A stretch of DNA of 19,514 nt from Bacteroides sp. (GCA_019412865.1 DXOJ01000335.1:1-19514), one strand, 5' to 3'. Numbered from the stretch's first letter, positions 7,138-14,797 are shown. The notes: generated by a model from the letters alone, not told the origin. Program-made: numbers and translations.

Positions 7138-8405
7138 AAGGAAGCCGCTGGTTCATTATCTTTATTGCCGCCTTTCTATTTATCATGTTTGCAATAGAAT
7201 ATCATTTGCCGAAGAACTTTGTATGGAAGCCCACTTTCGGACATTATGATGAGCAACCTTTCGGATGCGCGATATTCGATAGTCTGTTGTCTTCTTCTTT
7301 GCCACAGGGCTACACCTTTTCGAAAAAAAGTCTCTATCAGTTGGAGCAGGAAGATACGACGCAGCGCAGAGGGGTATTGGTAATCTCTGATAATTTGAGA
7401 TTGTCGGATGTTGATGTAAACGCTCTGTTGAAAATGGCGGAACGCGGAGATAAGATCATGCTGGTGAGTACCTTGTTTGGCAGATATCTGGAAGATACTT
7501 TGAGTTTCAGGTCTTATTATTCTTATTTCAGTCCGATGGCTTTGAAGAAATATGCAACTTCATTCTTATTAAAAGACAGTCTGTGTTGGGTGGGAGATTC
7601 GGCGGTTTATCCCCGTCAGACCTTTTATTTTTATCCCCAGTTGTGCTCTTCTTATTTTTTGGGAGATTCGCTTCCTGAAAGGGTGCTGGCACAAAAAGTC
7701 CTTGAGTCGAATGAATTTAAATACGAAACCGAGGCGGACTCACTGGTCACGGATAGTGTTACTTATATGCCTGTAGCGATGTCCCGTCAGTGGGGTAAAG
7801 GAGAGGTCATTTTAGTTTCCACTCCGTTGATTTTCACCAATTACGGTATATTGGATGGCAAGAATGCAACCTATATTTTCCGTCTGTTGTCACAGATGGG
7901 AAAACTGCCCATAGTTCGTACAGAGGGATACATGAAGGAGACGGCACAGGTGCAGCAATCGCCTTTCCGCTATCTTTTGGCACACCAGCCGCTTCGTTGG
8001 GCGTTATATCTGACAATGATTACCATCATACTCTTCATGATATTTACTGCGAAGAGACGGCAACGGGCTATCCCTGTTATTCAGGAACCGGCCAATAAAT
8101 CTCTTGAATTTACCGAACTGATAGGTACACTTTACTTTCAAAAGAAAGATCATGCGGATCTGGTCCGAAAGAAGTTTTCCTATTTGGCCGAAGAACTTCG
8201 GAGGGAGATTCAGGTAGATATTGAAGAAGTGGAAGATGATGAACGCTCTTTCAACAGAATTGCCCGGAAAACAGGAATGGATATACAAGAGATTGCGGAA
8301 CTGATCCGCGAAGTACGTCCGGTGATTTACGGAGGACGTACGATTGATGCGGATCAGATGAAAGTGTATATTGATAAAATGAATGAAATAATCAATCATA
8401 TCTAA
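7134..8405 (+). CDS. DUF4350 domain-containing membrane protein
   Basis: A 423-residue protein anchored by an N-terminal hydrophobic segment (about residues 6-22, WFIIFIAAFLFIMFAI) and a second helix near residues 288-306 (ALYLTMITIILFMIF). The extracytoplasmic part between them has the DUF4350 layout, with a GVLVISDNLRLSDVDVNALLKMAERGDKIMLVS core and a later GKGEVILVSTPLIFTNYGIL. This is a fold related to the non-enzymatic GldG/IFT52-type domains. The C-terminal 110 residues are cytoplasmic and helical. It is translationally coupled to the DUF4129 gene by a 4-bp overlap and has a clear AGGAGG Shine-Dalgarno 6 bp before the ATG. It is likely a structural part of the MoxR-linked complex. Confidence 0.85.
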   Translation: MKGSRWFIIFIAAFLFIMFAIEYHLPKNFVWKPTFGHYDEQPFGCAIFDSLLSSSLPQGYTFSKKSLYQLEQEDTTQRRGVLVISDNLRLSDVDVNALLKMAERGDKIMLVSTLFGRYLEDTLSFRSYYSYFSPMALKKYATSFLLKDSLCWVGDSAVYPRQTFYFYPQLCSSYFLGDSLPERVLAQKVLESNEFKYETEADSLVTDSVTYMPVAMSRQWGKGEVILVSTPLIFTNYGILDGKNATYIFRLLSQMGKLPIVRTEGYMKETAQVQQSPFRYLLAHQPLRWALYLTMITIILFMIFTAKRRQRAIPVIQEPANKSLEFTELIGTLYFQKKDHADLVRKKFSYLAEELRREIQVDIEEVEDDERSFNRIARKTGMDIQEIAELIREVRPVIYGGRTIDADQMKVYIDKMNEIINHI

Positions 8406-8416
8406 AGAAGAAATTT

Positions 8417-9391
8417 ATGGAAGAGAATACAGAACAGCGAGTAGATTTAACTCTCTTTTCCGAGAAGATACAAGAGTTGAAAGACCGGATTGCTTGCGTC
8501 ATAGTAGGACAGGAGCAGACTGTCGATTTGGTACTGACGGCTATTCTGGCGAATGGACACGTATTGATAGAAGGTGTTCCGGGTGTTGCTAAGACACTGT
8601 TGGCTCGTTTGACTGCCCGTCTGATTGATGCCGATTTCAGTCGTATCCAGTTTACTCCGGACTTAATGCCGAGTGATGTGTTAGGTACGACTGTGTTTAA
8701 TATGAAGACCAATGGCTTTGATTTTCATCAGGGACCGATTTTTGCAGATATTGTATTGGTGGATGAAATCAACCGTGCTCCTGCCAAGACACAGGCCGCC
8801 TTGTTCGAGGTAATGGAAGAGCGCCAGATCAGTATTGACGGAACCACTCACCGGATGGGAGAGCTTTATACGATTCTGGCTACCCAGAATCCGGTAGAGC
8901 AGGAGGGAACATACAAACTTCCCGAAGCACAGCTCGACCGTTTCCTGATGAAGATAACAATGGATTATCCCTCATTAGAGGAAGAAGTGAACATTCTGGA
9001 GCGTCATCATACCAATGCTGCATTGGTGAAATTGGATGATATCACTCCCGCCATTACCAAAGAAGAAGTGCTGTCCCTTCGTGCTTTTATGAATCAGGTA
9101 TTTGTAGACCGCACGTTACTTCAATATATCGCATTGATTGTGCAGCAGACCCGTACCAGTAAGGCCGTATATTTGGGAGCTTCTCCACGTGCATCTGTAG
9201 CCATGCTGCAATCGTCAAAAGCGTATGCTCTTTTGCAGGGACGTGATTTTGTGACACCGGAAGATATCAAGTTTGTAGCTCCTTATGTACTTCAGCACCG
9301 TCTGATCCTGACTGCGGAAGCTGAAATGGAAGGCTATTCACCGGTGAAAGTGACACAACGCTTAATTGATAAAGTGGAAGTCCCGAAATGA
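8417..9391 (+). CDS. MoxR family AAA+ ATPase
   Basis: A 324-residue cytoplasmic ATPase. Walker A is GVPGVAKT at residues 53-60. Walker B is IVLVDEINRAPAKTQAAL, followed by the family signature FEVMEERQISIDG. A sensor-1 region ILATQNPVEQEGTYKLPEAQLDRFL and a C-terminal lid domain with GASPRASVAMLQSSKAYAL complete the MoxR pattern. MoxR ATPases act as chaperone-like remodellers of partner proteins, usually together with von Willebrand A-type or DUF58 proteins encoded next to them. The start ATG follows the DUF4350 stop by 11 bp. The downstream DUF58 gene is separated by the unusual heptamer-repeat element. Confidence 0.95.
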   Translation: MEENTEQRVDLTLFSEKIQELKDRIACVIVGQEQTVDLVLTAILANGHVLIEGVPGVAKTLLARLTARLIDADFSRIQFTPDLMPSDVLGTTVFNMKTNGFDFHQGPIFADIVLVDEINRAPAKTQAALFEVMEERQISIDGTTHRMGELYTILATQNPVEQEGTYKLPEAQLDRFLMKITMDYPSLEEEVNILERHHTNAALVKLDDITPAITKEEVLSLRAFMNQVFVDRTLLQYIALIVQQTRTSKAVYLGASPRASVAMLQSSKAYALLQGRDFVTPEDIKFVAPYVLQHRLILTAEAEMEGYSPVKVTQRLIDKVEVPK

Positions 9392-9394
9392 AAA

Positions 9395-9579
9395 GATTTA
9401 TGATTTATGAATTCTGATTTATGATTTGGGCTGCGCGTTGGATGTCTGACCCTATTCATAACATAAATCGAAGAAATCATAAATCGTAAATTATAAACTG
9501 TACGTAAATTGTAAATTGTAAGTTGAAGAAATCGTAAATCCAAGAAATTATAAATCATAAATCATAATTCATAAATCAT
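9395..9579. repeat. degenerate heptamer-repeat element with terminal inverted arms
   Basis: Between the moxR stop and the DUF58 start lies a low-complexity block built from heptamers close to ATAAATC or GTAAATT, with interspersed 9-mers such as GAAGAAATC. At the left end the same heptamers run in reverse orientation (GATTTAT GATTTAT). Positions 9400-9427 and 9552-9579 are inverted copies matching at 27 of 28 bases. A short GC-richer core (about 9428-9460, containing CTGCGCGTTGGATGTCTGACC) separates them from the rest. The right arm ends at base 9579, immediately before the TTG start codon of the DUF58 gene. The RNA could fold into a long hairpin covering that start. Confidence 0.88.
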
Positions 9580-10890
9580 TTGTTTCTAACTCGTCGTTTC
9601 TATATTGCCCTTGTCCTGGTTATCCTGTTGTTGGGTAGCGGATATGTTTTTGCTCCGTTCTTTGTTATCGGGCAGTGGGCACTCTTTGTCTTGCTTTTGG
9701 TGGTACTGGCAGACGTATATTCTCTTTATCGTATTCGTGGAATCCGTGCTTTCCGTCAGTGTGCCGACCGTTTCTCTAATGGCGACGAAAATGAAGTAAG
9801 TATTCGAGTAGAAAGTAGTTATCCGCATCCTGTATCTTTAGAAATCATAGATGAGATCCCTTTTATCTTTCAGAAACGTGATGTCGACTTTCAGGTGAAG
9901 CTTGGAGCAAACGAGGGAAAAACAGTTACCTATCGTCTTCGACCTACTCATCGTGGCGTTTACTCTTTCGGTCATATCAGAGTTTTTGTGACCGGAAAAA
10001 TCGGCTTTATATCCCGGCGCTATACTTGTGCAGAACCTTTGGATATCAAAGTGTACCCGTCATATCTGATGCTCCATCAATATGAATTGCTGGCAATAAG
10101 TGATAATCTGACAGAATTGGGAATAAAACGTATTCGCCGGGTTGGGCATCATACGGAGTTTGAGCAGATTAAAGAGTATGTAAAGGGGGATGATTACCGT
10201 ACGATTAACTGGAAAGCAAGTGCCCGCCGGCATGAACTTATGGTGAATGTGTACCAAGACGAACGTTCACAGCAGATTTATAATGTGATCGATAAAGGTA
10301 GAGTGATGCAGCAAGCTTTCCGTGGAATGACCTTGCTGGATTATGCAATTAATGCTTCGCTGGTGCTTTCGTATGTTGCCATGCGGAAAGAAGATAAAGC
10401 CGGATTAGTGACTTTCGATGAACACTTCGATACTTTCGTGCCTGCTTCCAAGCAACCGGGATATATGCAGACATTGCTGGAAAGTCTTTATAGCCAGCAG
10501 ACCACTTTCGGGGAGACAGACTTCTCGGCTCTTTGCGTTCATTTGAACAAACATGTCAGTAAGCGTAGCCTGCTGGTACTATATACTAACTTCTCGAGCA
10601 TAGGAGGAATGAACCGTCAATTATCTTACCTGAAACAACTAAACCGCCAACACCGTTTGCTCGTAGTCTTTTTTGAAGATGTCGATTTGAAGGAATATAT
10701 CGCCCAACCGGCAAAAGATACGGAAAGCTACTATCGTCACGTGATTGCAGAAAAGTTCGCTTACGAGAAGCGGCTGATTGTATCTACTTTGAAACAACAT
10801 GGAATCTATTCTTTATTAACTACACCGGAGAATCTTTCGATTGATGTGATTAATAAGTATCTGGAGATGAAGTCACGACAACTACTATGA
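9580..10890 (+). CDS. DUF58 domain-containing protein
   Basis: A 436-residue protein with two N-terminal hydrophobic helices (about residues 8-24 and 30-45). An immunoglobulin-like or beta-rich middle follows, then the DUF58 signature DDYRTINWKASARRHELMVNVYQDER around residues 205-230, and a von Willebrand A-like C-terminal part. DUF58 proteins are the usual partners of MoxR ATPases. The frame has no ATG near the N-terminus, and an in-frame stop lies at 9565-9567. The start is therefore the TTG at 9580, which directly abuts the repeat element and has no visible Shine-Dalgarno. The N-terminal residues (FLTRRFYIALVLVILLLG) look native, so the ancestral ATG may have been altered at the junction. 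The stop overlaps the 3' end of the HepT gene by 6 bp. Confidence 0.9.
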   Translation: MFLTRRFYIALVLVILLLGSGYVFAPFFVIGQWALFVLLLVVLADVYSLYRIRGIRAFRQCADRFSNGDENEVSIRVESSYPHPVSLEIIDEIPFIFQKRDVDFQVKLGANEGKTVTYRLRPTHRGVYSFGHIRVFVTGKIGFISRRYTCAEPLDIKVYPSYLMLHQYELLAISDNLTELGIKRIRRVGHHTEFEQIKEYVKGDDYRTINWKASARRHELMVNVYQDERSQQIYNVIDKGRVMQQAFRGMTLLDYAINASLVLSYVAMRKEDKAGLVTFDEHFDTFVPASKQPGYMQTLLESLYSQQTTFGETDFSALCVHLNKHVSKRSLLVLYTNFSSIGGMNRQLSYLKQLNRQHRLLVVFFEDVDLKEYIAQPAKDTESYYRHVIAEKFAYEKRLIVSTLKQHGIYSLLTTPENLSIDVINKYLEMKSRQLL

Positions 10891-11262
10891 TAAGTCTTTT
10901 ATAATTTGTTCAACTGTCTCTTTTAAAGGAGGAAGATGTTTTTGTATGACTACCCAGATAATCTCGTAGTCAATGTTAGCATATTCATGAGAAATGATAT
11001 TTCTTAATCCAATAACCTTTGCCCATGGAATTTGGGGATAATCTTTAAGAAAGTTCTTTTGTGTTTTGTCGTCAACAGCCTTAATCGTTTCTCCTATTAC
11101 TTGGATTCGCATGATGCATGCGTCTAAGATGGTCATTCCCCAAGGTGATAACAAAAAATCATCTACGTTCTGAATGTTCTTACACCTTTCTTCAATGATA
11201 GATATTGATTCTGATATTTGGAGAAACTTGTCTTGGATTTCTTCTTTAAGCGTATATTCCAT
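10885..11262 (-). CDS. hepT: HepT-like HEPN ribonuclease toxin (DUF86)
   Basis: A 125-residue helical protein of the HEPN/DUF86 type. The RX4HXY motif is complete: R87, H92 and Y94 in RNIISHEY, followed by the family tail IIWVVIQKHLPPLKETV. In characterised HepT proteins this motif forms the RNase active site, and the tyrosine is modified by the cognate MntA with AMP groups, neutralising toxicity. Here it is encoded directly after the MNT-type nucleotidyltransferase with a 17-bp overlap, which is the usual antitoxin-first order. The start ATG at 11262 is supported by this coupling. The 3' end overlaps the DUF58 stop codon on the other strand, so the pair sits tail-to-tail against the MoxR operon. 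It is probably an accessory module. All motif residues are intact, so it is likely functional. Confidence 0.92.
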   Translation of the reverse strand: MEYTLKEEIQDKFLQISESISIIEERCKNIQNVDDFLLSPWGMTILDACIMRIQVIGETIKAVDDKTQKNFLKDYPQIPWAKVIGLRNIISHEYANIDYEIIWVVIQKHLPPLKETVEQIIKDLS

Positions 11263-11539
11263 CTCTTGCTATTCTTTGGGAAATAAGTGAACGGAGGTTT
11301 TTACGCAAACGAAGGAGGTCTATTTTGCAGTTACATATACGTTCCAGTTCTTCTTTAATATCAAACATAATAAAAGGGTCCGGATCCTTTAGTTCAACAA
11401 AAACATCCAAATCACTCTCTTCATGTTGCTCTCCACGGGCAACAGAACCAAAAATACCAATAGAAATAATTCCATATTTCTCGGCAAACTGTTGTTTGAA
11501 TTGGCGAATTTTTGTAAGATATTCATTGGTTGTTTTCAC
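11246..11539 (-). CDS. mntA: MntA-like minimal nucleotidyltransferase antitoxin
   Basis: A 97-residue minimal nucleotidyltransferase. The motif GS-X10-DXD is exact: G31, S32, D43 and D45 in IFGSVARGEQHEESDLDVFVEL. A third catalytic Asp is likely D74 in KIDLLRL. By family knowledge it AMPylates the tyrosine of the partner HepT and so acts as antitoxin. The start is GTG at 11539. It is supported by a strong AGGAGG on the minus strand (11548-11553), eight bases upstream, and no ATG occurs nearby. A TATTTTTG box at 11560-11567 would put transcription initiation almost at the Shine-Dalgarno, so the leader must be very short if that box is used. The gene overlaps hepT by 17 bp. Confidence 0.92.
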   Translation of the reverse strand: MKTTNEYLTKIRQFKQQFAEKYGIISIGIFGSVARGEQHEESDLDVFVELKDPDPFIMFDIKEELERICNCKIDLLRLRKNLRSLISQRIARDGIYA

Positions 11540-11610
11540 TTTTCTATCCTCCTTTCATACAAAAATAGTAAAAAATGGGAAGAAAACAAAAGGATTCTCT
11601 TAAAAACATA

Positions 11611-11838
11611 TTATCCTCCTATGGCTTTCCGTGTTTCCACAAAGAAGAATACAGCCATTCCAATGATGATAATTCCCAGTATTCCATAGAAGAGCCTTGC
11701 CCGGTTGCGTCCTACATTCCGGACAATGGTTTGTGCGTTGCGCGTTGTAAAGAACCAGTCCCAGTTCAGCAATGACGCCAGCAGGGAGACAGTTCCTGCC
11801 AGCGCAAAGATTCCTTGTACGATATATTGCCCGGTCAT
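11611..11838 (-). CDS. Small two-helix membrane protein, Imm17-like
   Basis: A 75-residue protein with two membrane helices. One is at about residues 6-24 ([19 protein letters not shown]) and one at 49-66 ([18 protein letters not shown]). They flank a short loop with [24 protein letters not shown]. The size, the two-helix layout and the WFFTTRNAQ...GRNRAR loop resemble the Imm17 family of predicted immunity proteins in Bacteroides. I recall this from family descriptions and have not checked it. No cognate toxin gene is present nearby, so either the immunity role is wrong or the protein is an orphan. It overlaps the tsaE stop by 4 bp (ATGA) and is therefore translationally coupled to a housekeeping gene, which argues for a conserved chromosomal function. 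Confidence 0.7.
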   Translation of the reverse strand: MTGQYIVQGIFALAGTVSLLASLLNWDWFFTTRNAQTIVRNVGRNRARLFYGILGIIIIGMAVFFFVETRKAIGG

Positions 11839-12248
11839 AGTTTAATCACTCTACTTCCGTCTTCCAATTCTTCAATCGTTACTTTTACGGCGTCACCCGG
11901 CAGTAATTCTTCCACCAGTTCCGGCCATTCGATAAAGCAGAGAGCACCACTGTAGAAATAGTCTTCGTATCCCATGTCGTACACTTCGCTTAGCTTCTTG
12001 ATGCGGTAAAAATCGAAGTGATAGATTAACTCCCCGGTTTCGTCCGAACGGTATTCGTTGACAATAGCAAAAGTCGGAGAACTGATAACATCGGCTACAC
12101 CCAATGCTTCGCAGAGTGCTTTGACAAATGTCGTTTTGCCGGCACCCATCTTTCCGTATAAAGCAAATACAGTGTTGTCGCCCATAGCAGCGATAAATTC
12201 ACGGGCTGCTTCATGGATACTTTCCAGTGATTGAATTTTGATTTCCAT
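11835..12248 (-). CDS. tsaE: TsaE, tRNA threonylcarbamoyladenosine biosynthesis ATPase
   Basis: A 137-residue cytoplasmic P-loop protein. It works with TsaB, TsaC and TsaD to make the N6-threonylcarbamoyladenosine modification at position 37 of ANN-decoding tRNAs, with TsaE providing ATPase-driven turnover of the TsaBD complex. Walker A is GKMGAGKTT at residues 32-40. [11 protein letters not shown], a family hallmark, follows. HFDFYRI and [13 protein letters not shown] complete the expected pattern. The length is typical. It follows the metal permease gene by 13 bp and overlaps the next gene by 4 bp, so all lie in one transcription unit. The other tsa genes are not in this window. Confidence 0.95.
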   Translation of the reverse strand: MEIKIQSLESIHEAAREFIAAMGDNTVFALYGKMGAGKTTFVKALCEALGVADVISSPTFAIVNEYRSDETGELIYHFDFYRIKKLSEVYDMGYEDYFYSGALCFIEWPELVEELLPGDAVKVTIEELEDGSRVIKL

Positions 12249-12261
12249 ATACTATCTATTA

Positions 12262-13071
12262 TTATGACTTTTTCCTGCAACAACTCTTTCCGATTTTACA
12301 AACAGCGTAAATCAGGATAGAGAAGAATATGATGGAAGCTCCCGAAGGGACTTTCCAGTGATAAGAAATAAATAATCCACCCAAGCAGCCCAAGAAACCG
12401 ATGCCGATTGATAACCAGATAATCTTCTTGAAACTATAGGTGAACAAGTTGGCTGTCATCTGTGGAATGGTGAGAAGAGAAATGGCCAATACGATGCCTA
12501 CCATTCGCAGGCAGGCTACAATGGTCAGTGCGATGAACATCATCAGTACATATTCAAAAATCTCTACCGGAATCTTTTGCGAACGTGCAAACTCACGGTC
12601 AAAGGCAATATATACGATAGGGCGGATAAACAGATAAAAGAATCCGGTCAGTATGAGTGCCAATATGCCGAGCATCCATAAGTCGATTTGGTTGATGGTC
12701 AGTATATTGCCGAAGAGGTAAGCCGACAGGTCGGGCGCAAATCCCGGTGACAGGAAGCTGAACATAATTCCGAGTGCCATCCCTAACGTCCAGAATACTG
12801 CAATGGCAGAATCTTCGCGCATATCTTTCCGTCTGCTAAGCCATTCGACGCCAAAAGCAGATAATACCGAGAATACGGCTGCCGATAGTATCGGGGAAAT
12901 TCCGGCAAACAATCCTAACCCGATTCCTCCGAAAGAAGCATGAGTGATTCCTCCGCTGATAAATACCAGGCGGCGGGTTACGATATATGTACCGATAATC
13001 CCACAGGCAATGCTTGCCAGCAGACTTCCCAATAGGGCGTGTTGAAAGAATGTATATTGTAGTAAATCCAT
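12262..13071 (-). CDS. Metal ABC transporter permease, ZnuB/MntB type
   Basis: An integral membrane permease of 269 residues, counted from the ATG at 13071 (MDLLQYTFFQHALLGS). An in-frame ATG at 13086 would add five residues and overlap the upstream gene by 11 bp. The family pattern is clear: LLASIACGIIGTYIVTRRLVFISGGITHASFGGIGLG near the N-terminus, then RKDMREDSAIAVFW and RMVGIVLAISLLTIPQMTANL in the later helices. Members import zinc, manganese or iron with a binding protein and an ATPase. Neither partner gene is next to it, and only tsaE and the Cys-containing protein flank it. The C-terminus ends with CKIGKSCCRKKS, a Cys cluster that may be coincidental or metal-related. The substrate is inferred only at family level. 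Confidence 0.9.
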   Translation of the reverse strand: MDLLQYTFFQHALLGSLLASIACGIIGTYIVTRRLVFISGGITHASFGGIGLGLFAGISPILSAAVFSVLSAFGVEWLSRRKDMREDSAIAVFWTLGMALGIMFSFLSPGFAPDLSAYLFGNILTINQIDLWMLGILALILTGFFYLFIRPIVYIAFDREFARSQKIPVEIFEYVLMMFIALTIVACLRMVGIVLAISLLTIPQMTANLFTYSFKKIIWLSIGIGFLGCLGGLFISYHWKVPSGASIIFFSILIYAVCKIGKSCCRKKS

Positions 13072-13075
13072 CACA

Positions 13076-13519
13076 TCACCTGTCATCTGCCTTTTTTACT
13101 TCTATGTTTCTTCTTTCTCCGATAATCAGAAAAACTTCGTCTTTGAGATCATCCGGTAGTTCAATGCCACGGAGCTGAAGGCTACGCACCCATCCGGCCA
13201 CTTCTACATCCAGTGTCGTATACAATACATCCCGAAACATTTCTGTTTCTTCTTCTGTGTACGCATCTCCTGCCTTGCCAATGAACTGGTCCAGTTCTTC
13301 GTCATCGTAATATTCTATCTTTTTGCTGACAGCTGCCAGCAGGCTATCCCGTTCGCATACTTCGTGTTGTCCGCAGCATTCCACATCTACTTCCTTCACT
13401 TCCGGCATACGGTCCAGTTCGCCCTTTTCTATTTTCTTTTGCAGTCTTTTGTTGCGGATAATTCCGGCTATCAGCGCAATGACACCCAGCAACACCAGAC
13501 TTATAATAAGTATCCACAT
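13076..13519 (-). CDS. Membrane-anchored Cys-containing hypothetical protein
   Basis: A 147-residue protein from the ATG at 13519. A TTG at 13543 also opens the frame but has no support. One N-terminal helix (WILIISLVLLGVIALIAGII) is followed by a charged soluble part. The segment VECCGQHEVCERDSLL holds a CC-G-x-H-x-x-C cluster, a plausible metal-binding arrangement. The remainder is acidic with helical stretches (EEETEMFRDVLYTTL) and ends in IELPDDLKDEVFLIIGERR. I cannot name a family. It is the first gene of the minus-strand operon with the ZnuB-type permease, from which it is separated by 4 bp. A role in metal trafficking is an inference from this context and the Cys/His cluster. Confidence 0.75.
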   Translation of the reverse strand: MWILIISLVLLGVIALIAGIIRNKRLQKKIEKGELDRMPEVKEVDVECCGQHEVCERDSLLAAVSKKIEYYDDEELDQFIGKAGDAYTEEETEMFRDVLYTTLDVEVAGWVRSLQLRGIELPDDLKDEVFLIIGERRNIEVKKADDR

Positions 13520-13550
13520 GACAATATAACAGTTACCAATCAATTTTGTG

Positions 13551-13558
13551 CAAAGTTA
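13551..13558 (-). promoter_or_regulatory. -7 promoter box for the permease-tsaE operon
   Basis: On the minus strand this reads TAACTTTG, an exact TAnnTTTG match, 31 bp upstream of the ATG at 13519. No good -33 TTTG is seen at normal spacing. Confidence 0.5.
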
Positions 13559-13602
13559 CTTATAAATTTGTATTCTATCGTGTATGCTATCTATTTCTTT
13601 CG

Positions 13603-13610
13603 TACTTTTG
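13603..13610 (+). promoter_or_regulatory. -7 promoter box for the leucine-rich-repeat lipoprotein gene
   Basis: TACTTTTG matches TAnnTTTG and lies 23 bp upstream of the ATG at 13634. The 114-bp divergent region also holds the opposing box at 13551-13558. Confidence 0.5.
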
Positions 13611-13633
13611 TATGTTACTAACTCAAATATAAG

Positions 13634-14761
13634 ATGAAAAGACAGAGTATATTATTCGTTCGGAGTATGTGGGTGGTTATCTTATTCACTACCCTTGCTG
13701 CCTGTAAAGATACGGATAACAGAGTGTTTGGAGATGATTTTGAATTTCCGGCATTGACAGATGAAAACACGATTCGCTTTACAGTGAATGTTGTAGGAGA
13801 CTGGCGGCAGTTGGACATTGTAGCAAGTGGGGGACGAATGGTGATAGATTGGGGAAACGGTCGTATACAGAAAATAGAAGATCCTTATTCAATGAGTGGC
13901 GGAGTGGTATATAGATATGGAAATAAAGGATTATATGAAGTGAGGATTTGGGCTGAAGAGCTGCAGCTTATCGATATAAGTGGTTTGCTTCTTCCTTTGA
14001 GTCATCTTTATTTGGGAAATATGCCGCGAATGAAATCACTGGCTTTGAATAGCATTTCTGATACTCGCGAATTGGACTTGAATACCTTCTGTCCTAATGT
14101 GGAAAGTATTAATATCGGTAGTTTCGCTGATTTGGAGCATTTGGAGATTGAGGATTGTTTCCGATTGCGATCTATACAAATTTATTCTAATCCCAAATTG
14201 ACTTCAATAGAGTTTGGTAGTCATCCGGAAGCGGAAAGTTTATATTGTTCTTATAATGGTTTTTCTTCCCTTTCCCTTAAAAGCTTGCCGGCATTGCGCG
14301 ATATTGATTTGAGTTCTAATGAAGTATTGTCACATCTGGAATTGAACGAGAAGACTTCAATTTCTGCGATATTGATACAAGGATGTGCTTTCCAATCAAT
14401 TACTGATATATTGAAATGTTGCCCTTCTTTAAGGGAATTAAGTTGCTCATACAACAAATTGACCGAACTTGATCTGTCCGATAACTCTAATATTAGTGAA
14501 TTGCGTTGTGAACATAATCAGCTAACTCGTTTAATGGTACCGCAAGGAAGTCTGTTAGAACATCTTTATTGCCACTCGAATCAATTGGATGAGGATGCCT
14601 TGAATACACTGTTTGATTCCTTGGGGCAAGTGCTGGAACCTGCTATTTATTATCCGACTCCTCCCCGCCAATATCGGATTTCTTTTAATGATAATCCGGG
14701 AGCAGATGATTGTAATAGAAATATCTTGAATGATAAAAACTGGATAGTTGAAAATAAGTAA
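13634..14761 (+). CDS. Leucine-rich-repeat lipoprotein
   Basis: A 375-residue exported protein. The N-terminal signal ends in a lipobox LAAC with the lipidated Cys at residue 24, so it should be membrane-anchored. Residues of about 45-110 form a beta-rich domain with a WGNGRIQ turn. About 110-330 are irregular leucine-rich repeats of roughly 20-25 residues, with SLxCSYNxLxxLDLSxN-like units (ELSCSYNKLTELDLSDNSN and ELRCEHNQLTRLMV are the clearest). Such lipoproteins are common on the Bacteroides surface and may bind protein ligands. The gene is followed by a secreted M28 peptidase gene 36 bp later, and the two probably share a transcript. The binding partner is unknown. Confidence 0.85.
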   Translation: MKRQSILFVRSMWVVILFTTLAACKDTDNRVFGDDFEFPALTDENTIRFTVNVVGDWRQLDIVASGGRMVIDWGNGRIQKIEDPYSMSGGVVYRYGNKGLYEVRIWAEELQLIDISGLLLPLSHLYLGNMPRMKSLALNSISDTRELDLNTFCPNVESINIGSFADLEHLEIEDCFRLRSIQIYSNPKLTSIEFGSHPEAESLYCSYNGFSSLSLKSLPALRDIDLSSNEVLSHLELNEKTSISAILIQGCAFQSITDILKCCPSLRELSCSYNKLTELDLSDNSNISELRCEHNQLTRLMVPQGSLLEHLYCHSNQLDEDALNTLFDSLGQVLEPAIYYPTPPRQYRISFNDNPGADDCNRNILNDKNWIVENK

Positions 14762-14797
14762 AGTATGGACGATTGTTTCTTAAATCTTATATACATC

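Noticed and set aside
9334..9558. Minus-strand 74-residue ORF through the repeat element, with repeated IYNLRF-like peptides
   Set aside because: The peptide repeat is a by-product of the heptamer DNA repeat. No start context or homology features support a gene.
10885..11539. Part of a larger mobile island
   Set aside because: No integrase, transposase, direct repeats or tRNA site flank the toxin-antitoxin pair in the visible sequence.
13520..13543. TTG start for the Cys-containing membrane protein
   Set aside because: The ATG at 13519 begins directly at the membrane helix. The upstream extension is close to the promoter box and has no Shine-Dalgarno.
14765..14797. Upstream ATG for the M28 peptidase
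   Set aside because: It would put 11 residues in front of a clean signal peptide. The ATG at 14798 is the natural start.
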